This document shows, piece by piece, positions 44,130 to 53,347 of a stretch of 64,000 nt of DNA (position 1 is its first letter; the number at the start of each line of letters is the position of its first letter). Made by a program: the position numbers and the translations under genes. Below the pieces are notes generated by a model. It ran no database searches. It was not told where the DNA came from and saw only the letters and a list, made by a program, of their open reading frames with translations. This DNA is from Pedobacter frigiditerrae (GTDB lineage Bacteria > Bacteroidota > Bacteroidia > Sphingobacteriales > Sphingobacteriaceae): assembly GCF_004331645.1 (NCBI RefSeq), contig NZ_SJSK01000002.1, positions 992,001 through 1,056,000 on the forward strand, given 5' to 3'.

Positions 44130-45155
44130 TTAGTATCTAAATTCCTTTACCACCTCAATCGCATATTTCACGTTATCAAAGGGAATATCGGGCATGATAC
44201 CATGACCTAAGTTAAAGATAAAACCTTCCGTGCCACGCATTCTTTCAAACAATTGATGAATGTGTTTTTTGATAACTGGCTGGTCTGCGTATAAAATATG
44301 TGGGTCTAAATTACCTTGCACTGCAATTCCTGCTGGCAAAGCATTTTTAATGTTCAATAAATCTGCATTCCAGTCAACCGAAATTACATCTGGTTTTGCT
44401 TCCGCCATAATTGGTGCAAAAACAGAACTTCCTTTGCAGAAAGAAATCACAGGAACATTTGTTCTATTTAATCCAGCAATAATTTGTTGGTTATATTGGT
44501 GAGAAAACTCTTGATAATCATTCCATGATAAAGCCAAAGCCCAACTATCAAATAACTGAACAGCATTAACGCCTGCCGCAATTTGTAAGTTCAAATAATC
44601 AGTAGTTACCTTTGCAATTTTAGCCAATAAACGATGAGCCAATTCAGGATGATTGTGCATTAACAACTTAGTTAACTTAAAATCTTTCGAAGAACCACCT
44701 TCAACCAAATAACTCATTACCGTAAAAGGTGCACCAGCGAAACCAATTAAAGGGATACTGCCATCTAAACGCTGCTGAATAACTTTAATCGCATCTGCAA
44801 CATATTGTAATCTATCAACAACATCAACTTCTAATTTGTCAATATCAGCAGCTGTGCGAACTGGATTAGCGAATTTTGGCCCAACACCTTGAGTAAAACT
44901 TAAATCGCCACCCATTGCTTCGCCCGTTACTAAAATATCACAGAATAAAATAGCTGCATCAATCCCTAATAAATCAACTGGCAACATGGTCACATCAGCA
45001 GCAATTTCTGGGTTTTTACACATTTCTAAAAACGAATATTTGTTTTTAATTTCCCAATATTGTGGCATAAAACGACCAGCTTGGCGCATCATCCATACTG
45101 GTGGGCGTTCTGTAGCAATTGAATTTGCAGCGTCTAAAAATAAGTTATTCTTCAT
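44130..45155 (-). CDS. hemE: Uroporphyrinogen decarboxylase
   Basis: A 341-residue cytoplasmic enzyme converting uroporphyrinogen III to coproporphyrinogen III. The signature PPVWMMRQAGRFMPQYWEIK is near residue 18, the catalytic-type Asp lies in FCDILV near 69, GFAGAPFTVMSYLVEGG near 138, and the C-terminal FNLGHGIMPDIPFDNV near 314. Length is normal. It is preceded by a small TPR-like gene 7 bp upstream. Confidence 0.97.
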   Translation of the reverse strand: MKNNLFLDAANSIATERPPVWMMRQAGRFMPQYWEIKNKYSFLEMCKNPEIAADVTMLPVDLLGIDAAILFCDILVTGEAMGGDLSFTQGVGPKFANPVRTAADIDKLEVDVVDRLQYVADAIKVIQQRLDGSIPLIGFAGAPFTVMSYLVEGGSSKDFKLTKLLMHNHPELAHRLLAKIAKVTTDYLNLQIAAGVNAVQLFDSWALALSWNDYQEFSHQYNQQIIAGLNRTNVPVISFCKGSSVFAPIMAEAKPDVISVDWNADLLNIKNALPAGIAVQGNLDPHILYADQPVIKKHIHQLFERMRGTEGFIFNLGHGIMPDIPFDNVKYAIEVVKEFRY

Positions 45156-45162
45156 ATTTGTA

Positions 45163-45681
45163 TTAGGCCAAACCGTTGGCTTCTTTCTCTATAATTTTTA
45201 TAATTTCTTTTGCTCTAGATGTTGTAGCCAACTCTTTTGCTCTTTCGATGTATGCTTTTGCCCTTTCAGCATCTTTTTTTCGAAGGGCGAGATTTGCCAA
45301 ATGTATCATCACAAAAGCTTTATCATTTTTTCCTCCCAATGGGAAACGACTGGCAATTTGAAAGTGAAACTCTGCAGTTTCAAAATCTTCTCTTTGTAGG
45401 GCGATGTTTGCCTTCATGAACTCATAATATCCACGACGATTTTTAGCCAATCTATCTGGATTTGAGACTTCGTTTAATATCTGTTCTGCTTTATCATAGT
45501 TTGCATCCTTAAAATGTTTCGATGCCAATAACACCGAACTGTGTTTAAAATGACTCCATAAAATAAAGGCAAAGAGAAAGCCGGCTATTGCAGCCAGCTG
45601 GTATTGATTATAATATAAACTTACCAATGCAGAAAGGGCAAAAATTGCCATTAAAGCATATCTACTCCAGGTATTATACAT
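45163..45681 (-). CDS. Small membrane protein with TPR-like repeats
   Basis: A 172-residue protein. Two hydrophobic segments at about residues 8-22 and 28-44 are followed by helical, TPR-like text (YDKAEQILNEV, YYEFMKANIALQREDFETAEFHFQIA, AFVMIHLANLALRKKDAERAKAYIERAKEL). The start ATG overlaps the response-regulator stop by one base (TAATG), so the two are translationally coupled, and hemE follows 7 bp later. It may link the two-component system to a membrane complex; function is unknown. Confidence 0.8.
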   Translation of the reverse strand: MYNTWSRYALMAIFALSALVSLYYNQYQLAAIAGFLFAFILWSHFKHSSVLLASKHFKDANYDKAEQILNEVSNPDRLAKNRRGYYEFMKANIALQREDFETAEFHFQIASRFPLGGKNDKAFVMIHLANLALRKKDAERAKAYIERAKELATTSRAKEIIKIIEKEANGLA

Positions 45682-46388
45682 TAATGTGTGCTATCTGTAA
45701 ATTTATAACCTACACCTCTAATCGAGTGAAAATACACCGGGTTTTTTTGGTCTGGTTCGAAATACTTACGGAACGTTAAAATAAAGTTATCTATGGTTCT
45801 TGTTGAAGGATATACGTCATAATTCCAAACTGTTTCTAAGATTTGCTCACGAGAAACGGCTTCGTTTTTACGCTCAATTAACAACTTCAACAACATGGTT
45901 TCCTTTTTAGTTAAAGGAACAACAACACCATCATCTTGTTTTAATTCAAAAGAGTTAAAATAGATAGTTTTATCACCGATTTTGTAAGAATTTAATTCTT
46001 TTAAATCGTCTGCTTTTAAGCTACGTTTTACTAAAATTCCAACACGCAGAATTAATTCTTCTAAGTTGAAAGGTTTTACTAAATAATCGTCTGCTCCTTT
46101 TTTAAGACCCATTACACGGTCTTCGCTAGTATTCTTAGCAGTTAAAAACAAAATAGGAACTTCAGTATTTTCTAAACGAATAGTTTCACAAACCTGGAAA
46201 CCATCCATCTCAGGCAACATTACATCTAAAATGATTAAGTTGAAACGTTCTTCCTTAAAAACTTTTAATGCAGTTTTACCGTCTTTAACAGCGTGAACTT
46301 TATAACCCTCTAGTTCGAGGTTTAATTTGATGGCATCCAATAAATGATCTTCATCTTCTACCAATAGTATTCTTAATTTCTGTGGCAT
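45681..46388 (-). CDS. Response regulator, OmpR/PhoB type
   Basis: A 235-residue DNA-binding response regulator. The receiver has the acidic pocket VEDED near 10-14, phosphoacceptor D55 in LIILDVMLPEMDGF, and the conserved Lys in DDYLVKPFNLEEL near 105. The C-terminal winged helix (LTKKETMLLKLLIERKNEAVSREQILETVWNYDVYPSTRTIDNFILTFRKYFE) is of the OmpR type. It lies 1 bp after the kinase gene. Its position within a haem cluster suggests, but does not prove, control linked to haem, oxygen or iron. Confidence 0.95.
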   Translation of the reverse strand: MPQKLRILLVEDEDHLLDAIKLNLELEGYKVHAVKDGKTALKVFKEERFNLIILDVMLPEMDGFQVCETIRLENTEVPILFLTAKNTSEDRVMGLKKGADDYLVKPFNLEELILRVGILVKRSLKADDLKELNSYKIGDKTIYFNSFELKQDDGVVVPLTKKETMLLKLLIERKNEAVSREQILETVWNYDVYPSTRTIDNFILTFRKYFEPDQKNPVYFHSIRGVGYKFTDSTH

Positions 46389-46389
46389 A

Positions 46390-47256
46390 TCAGTTAAATG
46401 TTACTTCAAAAATTGCACCTTGCGGTGTGTTATCTTTAACGCTAATATCAGCGTCGTGGTTTTGTAATACCTCTTTAACAATAAACAAGCCAAGTCCAGT
46501 GCCCTTAGATTTGCGCACATTTTCATCTCCTACACGATAAAATTTATCGAAAATAAGCATTTTTTCTTCATCCGGAATGCCCGGACCTTTATCAGAAACC
46601 GTTAAAAACGGCTTACCGTCATTTTGACAGAGTGTTACTGCTATTTCGGCACAAGGACCAGAATATTTTACAGCATTCTCTACCAAATTGGTAACTACCG
46701 ATGATAAAGCAAATTTATCACCCAATACTTTTATGTCATTATCTATTTTAGTATTAATCATCTGCTGATTACCACAAGAGTGAACCTGTAGTCTATCAGT
46801 AATTCTGGTTACCAATTCAGACAAGTCAAACTCTTCTTTGGGAAACGAGTAAGTACGACTTTCGATCTTTGTGGCCAATAACATATTCTCTACTAAATCA
46901 TCCAGGCGTTCAATATCTTTTAACGAGTTTCGCAGCAATTTAGATTGTTGCTCCTTATCTAAATCTCGTTTTACTATAGTTTCTATAGAAAGTTTAATAG
47001 CAGCCAAAGGCGATTTCAATTCGTGAGTTACAGACAATAAGAAATTTTGTTGCCTCTCGTGTAATTTATCTTCCTTTTTAATAGATGCATGAATAAAATA
47101 AGCACCCACGCAAAGTAAAAACAAGAAAACAGAGCCCTCTCCCATTACCATAGCCATTCGGTCCGGCTGTAATTTTATAACAACTGTTCCCCACCAAAAC
47201 ATTTCTAGCATGGCGTAGAACAAAAGGAAATAAAATATGAGCAAGGATTTCTTCAT
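46390..47256 (-). CDS. Sensor histidine kinase with minimal input region
   Basis: A 288-residue kinase with two membrane helices (about 4-24 and 37-56) joined by a loop of only about a dozen residues, so there is no real periplasmic sensor domain. The H-box has H78 in LLSVTHELKSPLAAIKLS, followed by the N-box NLVENAVKYSG, G1 DKGPGIPDE and G2 KGTGLGLFIVK. Signal perception must be in the membrane or through a partner; the TPR-like membrane protein encoded two genes downstream is a candidate. It lies 97 bp after hemL, with a TTCGACAAGCTTCAGATG-type repeat in the gap. Confidence 0.93.
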   Translation of the reverse strand: MKKSLLIFYFLLFYAMLEMFWWGTVVIKLQPDRMAMVMGEGSVFLFLLCVGAYFIHASIKKEDKLHERQQNFLLSVTHELKSPLAAIKLSIETIVKRDLDKEQQSKLLRNSLKDIERLDDLVENMLLATKIESRTYSFPKEEFDLSELVTRITDRLQVHSCGNQQMINTKIDNDIKVLGDKFALSSVVTNLVENAVKYSGPCAEIAVTLCQNDGKPFLTVSDKGPGIPDEEKMLIFDKFYRVGDENVRKSKGTGLGLFIVKEVLQNHDADISVKDNTPQGAIFEVTFN

Positions 47257-47353
47257 TTTATATACATTGTGTCATCTGAAGCTTGTCGAAGGACTTTTGG
47301 TTACATTTCGACTACTTATCCCGATTATTCGGGAGGCTTCAATGTGACAATTA

Positions 47354-48724
47354 TTATTTTTTACTAAAAACTAAATCCAACGCATCAAAAATAGCTCTTT
47401 TTGCTTTCTCTAGTTCTATTTTAGTGTGTGCGGAAGAAACAAAACCTACTTCATATCCAGATGGTCCTAAATAAATACCTCTGTTTAACAATTCACGGTG
47501 CATTACTTTAAATTTCTCCATACTCGTTGGGTCTATATCTTCTGCAGTTTTAATGTCTTTATCAGTAAAAGCAAACCAGAAAATAGAACCAACGGTAAAC
47601 ACCTTGAACTTATAATTTCTTGCTGTTGCAAAACGTTGAATGCTATCTACAAACTCCTTTGTTTTTTGGTTTAAGTCTTTATAAAAACCAGAACGCAAAA
47701 GTTCAGTTAAAGTGGCAATACCTGCTGCCATCGCTACTGGATTACCAGATAAAGTTCCTGCTTGGTAAACGCCACCATCTGGTGAAATATGACTCATTAT
47801 TTCTGCGGAAGCCCCATACATGCCCACAGGTAAACCACCACCGATAATTTTTCCGTAAGTAACAATATCGGGCTTAATGCCATAATGAGCAGCTGCACCT
47901 TCAAACCCAACTCTAAATCCTGTAATCACCTCATCAAAAATTAGTAAAGCTTTATTATCTGTACAAGCTTGTCGCAAAAACTCGATATAAGCTTGGTCTT
48001 GCATTAACAAACCATTATTTGCCGGAATACCTTCTATAATTACCGCAGCAACTTGGTCTTTAAATTGTTCGAAAGCCTTGCTAATCGCTTCCGTATCATT
48101 CAAAGGTATAACAATGGTTTCTTCTGCAAAAGATTTAGGCACACCTGCCGAAGAAGTTTCTCCAAAAGTTACCAATCCAGAACCTGCCTTTACTAAAAGC
48201 GAATCGCTGTGTCCGTGATAACAGCCTTCAAATTTGATGATTTTATCTCTTCCAGTATATCCACGAGCTAAACGAATTGCCGACATTACCGCCTCTGTTC
48301 CAGAACTTGTAAAACGGATTTTTTCTACATAACTGTTATTCTTGATAATCAACTCTGCTAATTCATTTTCTAAAGCAGTTGGTGCGCCAAAGCTCATTCC
48401 GCTTTGCATTACATCAATCACTTTTTCTCTAATTTTTGCGTTATTATGACCTAAAATTAGCGGCCCCCAACTTGCACAAAAATCTATGAACTGATTGCCA
48501 TCTGCATCCCAAATGTAACACCCATCGCCTTTTTGAATAAACAAAGGTGTTCCGTAAACCGATTTAAAAGCCCTAACAGGAGAATTTACTCCACCAGGAA
48601 AATAGGTTTTTGATTTTGCATACAACTCTGCCGATTTCTCACGACTAATATCAGGTTTGCTTCCTGTATTTACCGGCATCTCCTCTTCGTTTCCCGAGAA
48701 TATTTTCTTTAACGATTCTAACAT
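47354..48724 (-). CDS. hemL: Glutamate-1-semialdehyde 2,1-aminomutase
   Basis: A 456-residue PLP enzyme making 5-aminolevulinate from glutamate-1-semialdehyde. The family core starts ISREKSAELYAKSKTYFPGGVNSPVRAF near residue 25. The PLP lysine lies in DIVTYGKIIGGGLPVGMYG near 285, and LLIFDEVITGFRVG near 259 is the Asp site. The first 24 or so residues are an unusual polar extension; ATG at codon 16 is an alternative start that would give 441 residues. With hemA it forms the C5 route of haem synthesis. Confidence 0.96.
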   Translation of the reverse strand: MLESLKKIFSGNEEEMPVNTGSKPDISREKSAELYAKSKTYFPGGVNSPVRAFKSVYGTPLFIQKGDGCYIWDADGNQFIDFCASWGPLILGHNNAKIREKVIDVMQSGMSFGAPTALENELAELIIKNNSYVEKIRFTSSGTEAVMSAIRLARGYTGRDKIIKFEGCYHGHSDSLLVKAGSGLVTFGETSSAGVPKSFAEETIVIPLNDTEAISKAFEQFKDQVAAVIIEGIPANNGLLMQDQAYIEFLRQACTDNKALLIFDEVITGFRVGFEGAAAHYGIKPDIVTYGKIIGGGLPVGMYGASAEIMSHISPDGGVYQAGTLSGNPVAMAAGIATLTELLRSGFYKDLNQKTKEFVDSIQRFATARNYKFKVFTVGSIFWFAFTDKDIKTAEDIDPTSMEKFKVMHRELLNRGIYLGPSGYEVGFVSSAHTKIELEKAKRAIFDALDLVFSKK

Positions 48725-48826
48725 TTTTTATTAAGCTAAAAGCTGAAAGACTAAAGGTAAAAGCTAAAAACTATGCACCCATTTTGGTTGCTTTAGTCTT
48801 TTTGCTTTAAGCTTTCAGCTTTAAAA

Positions 48827-49792
48827 TTACATCCAATTATTCTCTACTATATCTCTAATGTGGTAAGTGGTTATAATACTTGCTCCTGCTCTTGCAAATG
48901 CATGCATCGTTTCCATTACTACTTTTTGTTCGTCTATCCATCCTCTTTGCGCTGCTGCTTTAATCATCGAGTATTCTCCCGATACATTATAACAAGCAAT
49001 TGGCAAATCGCTGTTTTGCTTTAATTTACTAATGACATCTAAATAAGCCAAAGCTGGTTTAACCATCAAAACATCCGCACCTTCACTTTCATCTAATAAT
49101 GCCTCCCTAACTGCTTCTGTTCCATTTCTGAAATCCATTTGGTAAGCTTTTCTGTCGCCATTATTTGGCGCACAATCTGCAGCTTCCCTAAATGGGCCAT
49201 AATATGACGAAGCAAATTTGGTAGCGTGACTCATGATAGCAGTATTTACAAAGCCGCTTCCGTCTAATTTATGTCTTATTGCTGCTACTCTACCATCCAT
49301 CATATCTGAAGGCGCTAACATATCTGCTCCCGCCTCTGCGTGATTCAATGCCATTTTTGCAATTAAATCTACTGATAAATCATTTTGGATATAGTCATCT
49401 TTCATGATTCCGCAATGACCGTGAGTAGTGTAAGAGCAAACACAAACATCGGTTACCACATATAAATCATCACCAAAGTTTTTCTTTAATTCCCTGACCG
49501 CAACAGGCACCAAAGAATGTGGCTCGTAAGCAGATTTTGCATCATCACTTTTCTCATCTCCAACACCAAAAAGCATAATTTTATTTACGCCTAACTTTAA
49601 TCCTTTTTCAACGTCTTTTAACAAGGTATCTGTAGAGAAATGGTTAACACCGGGCATTGCATCAATTGCTTTTGTAATTCCGCTTCCTGGAACTACAAAA
49701 TACGGATAGATGAACATATCCTTTGACAATCGCGTTTCGGCAATTAACTCTCTAACAACTGGATTTTTTCTTAACCTACGTGGTCTGTGCAT
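48827..49792 (-). CDS. hemB: Delta-aminolevulinic acid dehydratase (porphobilinogen synthase)
   Basis: A 321-residue enzyme joining two 5-aminolevulinate molecules. The zinc-type cysteines are in VTDVCVCSYTTHGHCGI near 115-131. The Schiff-base lysines lie in MSHATKFASSYYGPFREAA near 194 and VLMVKPALAYLDVI near 247. Length and start (MHRPRRLRKNPVVRELIAET) are standard. The gap to hemL holds AAGCTGAAAGACTAAAGG-type repeat text. Confidence 0.97.
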   Translation of the reverse strand: MHRPRRLRKNPVVRELIAETRLSKDMFIYPYFVVPGSGITKAIDAMPGVNHFSTDTLLKDVEKGLKLGVNKIMLFGVGDEKSDDAKSAYEPHSLVPVAVRELKKNFGDDLYVVTDVCVCSYTTHGHCGIMKDDYIQNDLSVDLIAKMALNHAEAGADMLAPSDMMDGRVAAIRHKLDGSGFVNTAIMSHATKFASSYYGPFREAADCAPNNGDRKAYQMDFRNGTEAVREALLDESEGADVLMVKPALAYLDVISKLKQNSDLPIACYNVSGEYSMIKAAAQRGWIDEQKVVMETMHAFARAGASIITTYHIRDIVENNWM

Positions 49793-50129
49793 AAATTTGG
49801 TATTGAAACTGCAAACCTATTTATTTTAAAACTTAGTATGATAACCTAAATATCATTTTTTAGAAAAGCAGTGATAGTGGTTCTTTTGTTTTGTAGTCCT
49901 GTTCCAAAGGAACCCCTTTTGGGGCTATTCGTTACAAGTTTTAATGGTCTTCGACAAGCTCAGACTGGCATTAAAACTTTTCACTGCTGTCAGGTTTATT
50001 TAAGAAAATTCAGTGCCGACACCTTCCTTTTCCTGCAATCGCTTTAAGGTTACTTCCCAGAGAAGTCGGGACAGCCTGTTCTTCTCAATTACGAGTAGAA
50101 AAACCTTCCCTCCTCAACCGTTCTACCTT
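49793..50129. repeat. Gene-free repeat stretch between hemCD and hemB
   Basis: About 340 bp. It contains CCAAAGGAACCCCTTTTGG near 49903 (imperfect palindrome), TCTTCGACAAGCTCAGACTGG near 49948, AGTTTTAATG/CATTAAAACTT as nearby inverted words, and CTGCAATCGCTTTAAGG and GAAGTCGGGACAG text related to the blocks at 15.9, 26.4 and 42.1 kb. No gene or obvious terminator is visible. Confidence 0.7.
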
Positions 50130-51710
50130 TTACCTTATATCTATTCCAAAAACTGCTTCAGCTAGTCCAATTTCATCTGGAGAATAAGGCAATGTGTATT
50201 TTACACCCATTTCTTCAAACTTCTTACCTGTAGAGTTACCAATGGCTATTACTTTTTGTTCAGGGTCTAATAAATTATCTGCAAAATACGCTTCAACGTT
50301 ACTTGGACTGGTAAAGATTAACACCTCAGCAGTTGTTCCATCAATATCATCAGCTACAACAGTTTCGTAAATTGGCAAGTCAACAATTTTTGTACCTGTA
50401 CCTAAAGATTTTTGAATGCTTAACAGCGAATCTTGAGCTCTTGGGAATAATACGCTCTGACCAACAACTAATTTTGCAAACTCTTCTGCAACTTCTACAA
50501 TATCTCCACTTTCGCCAACAAAGTCTGCCAAATGACCGAATTTCCTTAATGTATCTTCAGAACCACGACCAACCACACCAAATTGAACTTTTTTAGCTAA
50601 TACAGGATTCAGTTTAAAGAAATATTCAACTCCATTTCTACTGCTAAAAAATATCCAATCGATATTCTTTAAATAAAAAGGATCTAAAATATTTACAATT
50701 GGAAACGTACGAATTAACGAACGTCCATCTATTTCAATATCGTGTTTTGCTAAAGCTTTTCTAAAATAACTATGTTCTCCAATTTCTCTAGAAATAAAAA
50801 CCTTAGCAGGCAGTTTTCTTTCCTTATCAAACTTAGCTACTATTTTCTCTGCTAAGCCTTCAGTAGTTTCAGACCTTAAGAATAAACGGTCTGGAAAATC
50901 CTCGTCAGTTTCTGCCTTAGAAGTCCAAACTTCAAAAACTCCATTTTCCTTTTTACAATAGCATCCCAAAGGCATATGGCAGCCACCTTCAAATAAGTTT
51001 AAGACCTTACGTTCCACAGCAATTTCTTCAGCAGTTGCTGAATTATGGATTTGTTGTAAAGCAGTAAAAAGCTCATTATCATCTTCACGAATTTGGATTG
51101 CCAAAGCACCTTGCGCTGGTGCGGGGATCAACTCTGTGGTATCTATAACTTCTACGTGAAACTCACTTAAATCTATATTCAATCTATTGACACCAGCTTT
51201 TGCCAATAAAATAGCATCATAATTTTCATCACGTAATTTTTGAATACGTGTTGGTACATTACCACGTAAATCTTCAATATTTAAATCGGGACGTAAAGCT
51301 AATAATTGGGCTTTTCGGCGATTGGATGATGTACCAACCATTGCTCCCTTTTTTAAGGAAAGTTTATTGCTAACCTCAACCGTATCCTTCAAAATCAATA
51401 ATAATTCTGCCGGGTCTTCACGCTCAGTAACCGCAGCAATGATTAATCCAGCTGGGTTTGTGGTAGGTAAATCCTTATGAGAGTGGACAGCAATATCAAT
51501 TGTTCCGCCTAATAATTCTTCTTCTAATTCTTTGGTAAAGAAACCCTTACCTTCCAATTTATCAAGTCTAAGGTTTAATATTTTATCGCCCTGCGTTTTA
51601 ATGATTTTTAATTCTGCCTCTATTCCGATGCTTGCCAACCTATCTTTTGTGTTGTTAGCTTGCCATAATGCCAAATCGCTTCCGCGTGTACCGATTATTA
51701 GTTTCTTCAC
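50130..51710 (-). CDS. hemC: Hydroxymethylbilane synthase / uroporphyrinogen-III synthase fusion
   Basis: A 526-residue two-domain enzyme. Residues 1 to about 305 are HemC: IIGTRGSDLALWQA near 5, DIAVHSHKDLPT near 72, RRKAQLLALRPDL near 131, and the dipyrromethane-cofactor Cys244 in LFEGGCHMPLGC. From about 305 to the end is a HemD domain (KVFISREIG, WIFFSSRNGVEYFF, VLFPRAQDS, VLIFTSPSNVEAYF, VIAIGNSTGKKFEEMG). The fusion would make the linear tetrapyrrole and cyclise it in one polypeptide. No separate hemD is present in the window. Confidence 0.95.
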   Translation of the reverse strand: MKKLIIGTRGSDLALWQANNTKDRLASIGIEAELKIIKTQGDKILNLRLDKLEGKGFFTKELEEELLGGTIDIAVHSHKDLPTTNPAGLIIAAVTEREDPAELLLILKDTVEVSNKLSLKKGAMVGTSSNRRKAQLLALRPDLNIEDLRGNVPTRIQKLRDENYDAILLAKAGVNRLNIDLSEFHVEVIDTTELIPAPAQGALAIQIREDDNELFTALQQIHNSATAEEIAVERKVLNLFEGGCHMPLGCYCKKENGVFEVWTSKAETDEDFPDRLFLRSETTEGLAEKIVAKFDKERKLPAKVFISREIGEHSYFRKALAKHDIEIDGRSLIRTFPIVNILDPFYLKNIDWIFFSSRNGVEYFFKLNPVLAKKVQFGVVGRGSEDTLRKFGHLADFVGESGDIVEVAEEFAKLVVGQSVLFPRAQDSLLSIQKSLGTGTKIVDLPIYETVVADDIDGTTAEVLIFTSPSNVEAYFADNLLDPEQKVIAIGNSTGKKFEEMGVKYTLPYSPDEIGLAEAVFGIDIR

Positions 51711-51884
51711 TTTATGCTTAGTTTTCTGCTAAATTAATAAAATTTTGAAAGGGTTATATGCTTTGAGTTGTTTTAACCGCAAAGGCGCAAAGAGCGCAAA
51801 GAAGATGGTAAAATTATTTGATTGCATCCAATCTCATATCTCACCTGCCTAGCGGCAGGCAGGCATCTCAATACGCAAATCTAT

Positions 51885-53111
51885 TTAACTGTTTTTAACC
51901 AGAATTTCTTTTGCCATCACCATTGGGATAGTGATACATTTTTTCTCCATGTAATCCATTACCCGTTCTAAAACCGCTCTTGAGTTATCATCCATCATAT
52001 TTATCTCGTCTGCAAAAACAGCGTTGATAGCCTTATGTTTGATATCCTTAATTTTTTGAGGAACATCGCTCATGGCAATTTCAATTTTACGCTGACGTAA
52101 AACAGATTCAAAATCCTTGATATTTTCATCTATGATATGCTCGGCATTTACCAACTCATCATAACGTTCTTGAATATTTTTGCGAGCAACTTCCTTTAGA
52201 GATTCTACCTCAATATAATGTAGAGGGAAGTTTTCAACAACTTCTGGGGCTGTATCATTAGGAATTGCTAAATCGACGATAACTTTTTTGCAAGTATCTC
52301 CTTTTAACAATTTAGCATAAATTTCTTCTGTAATTATAGGTTCAGTTGCACCAGTACAGGTAATAATCACATCAAAACCTTGGTCGTAATCTGCTAAAGC
52401 TGATAGTGGATAGGCCGTTCCATTTAAATCTTTAGCAAGGTTTTCTGCTTTTTCTATTGTTCTATTAAAAATAGAGAAGTTAGAATATTTGTGCTTTTTA
52501 AGGTATTGAGCAATATTCTTATTGGTTTCGCCAGCGCCGATAATTAATAATCGAGAATTACCGCACATATTTAGTTCACGCAATTTGCGATAAGCAAGTG
52601 AAACTATAGAAACTGGATTTTTAGAAATATTAGTATTGGTATAAACCTCTTTTGCAGTTTTAACTACACGATTCATAATCATACGCATGTAATCGCCTGT
52701 AAAACCTGCAACTCTACAAGCTTCATAAGCTTTACGAACTTGGGCAAGAATTTCTTTTTCTCCAACTACTAAACTTTCTAAAGAACAAGAAATACGTAAT
52801 AAATGGTTAAAAGCTTCAACCTTTTCAAACACAGAAACATTTTCGATGAATTGTTCCATGTATTCTTCGGGCAAGCCCATATCCAAAACATGTAAAAATC
52901 GATTGATGAAAGCCTTGTTAACTTCATCAGCAGAAGTAAAAATAAATTCTACACGGTTACAAGTACCAACGTAAAATATCTCTTTGATATTTAACTCTGA
53001 TTGGATATTCCTCAACCTATCATCCAGCGTTTGCTCACATATAACTAATTTACCTAAAGCTTTTAGGTCTATCTGCTGATGTGTAAATGCAATAATCTTT
53101 AAATATTCCAA
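51885..53111 (-). CDS. hemA: Glutamyl-tRNA reductase
   Basis: A 408-residue NADPH enzyme reducing Glu-tRNA to glutamate-1-semialdehyde. The catalytic Cys51 lies in FYVGTCNRVEFIF; LESLVVGEKEILAQVRKAYE near 111 is the family signature and RLLIIGAGETNKNIAQYLKKH near 184 the NADPH domain. It is the first gene of the haem cluster on the - strand; a 174-bp gap with GCAAAGAGCGCAAAG and CCTGCCTAGCGGCAGGCAGG text separates it from hemCD. Confidence 0.96.
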   Translation of the reverse strand: MEYLKIIAFTHQQIDLKALGKLVICEQTLDDRLRNIQSELNIKEIFYVGTCNRVEFIFTSADEVNKAFINRFLHVLDMGLPEEYMEQFIENVSVFEKVEAFNHLLRISCSLESLVVGEKEILAQVRKAYEACRVAGFTGDYMRMIMNRVVKTAKEVYTNTNISKNPVSIVSLAYRKLRELNMCGNSRLLIIGAGETNKNIAQYLKKHKYSNFSIFNRTIEKAENLAKDLNGTAYPLSALADYDQGFDVIITCTGATEPIITEEIYAKLLKGDTCKKVIVDLAIPNDTAPEVVENFPLHYIEVESLKEVARKNIQERYDELVNAEHIIDENIKDFESVLRQRKIEIAMSDVPQKIKDIKHKAINAVFADEINMMDDNSRAVLERVMDYMEKKCITIPMVMAKEILVKNS

Positions 53112-53141
53112 AATGGGTACAGCGTATTATTTTTAGCGAAA

Positions 53142-53149
53142 CAAAAGTA
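53142..53149 (-). promoter_or_regulatory. Putative -7 element of the haem cluster
   Basis: On the - strand, TACTTTTG (53149-53142) matches TAnnTTTG exactly, 31 bp before the hemA start codon. A -33 TTTG is not clear at the usual distance. Confidence 0.5.
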
Positions 53150-53347
53150 ACAACGTAGGCTGGTTTCACTGTCATTATGCTGTAAATTAGGTTTATTTAG
53201 AAAGATTTTAAATTAAAGGATGCCTCCATTCAATGCAAATGATGTTGAGTTAAATTAGCTGATATTTAGCTGACAAAAATTTATTAATTTAGAATATGGT
53301 CATCTTCAAAAAAACAGCTTTTTGGCTTACAATTTTAATTTAAGATT

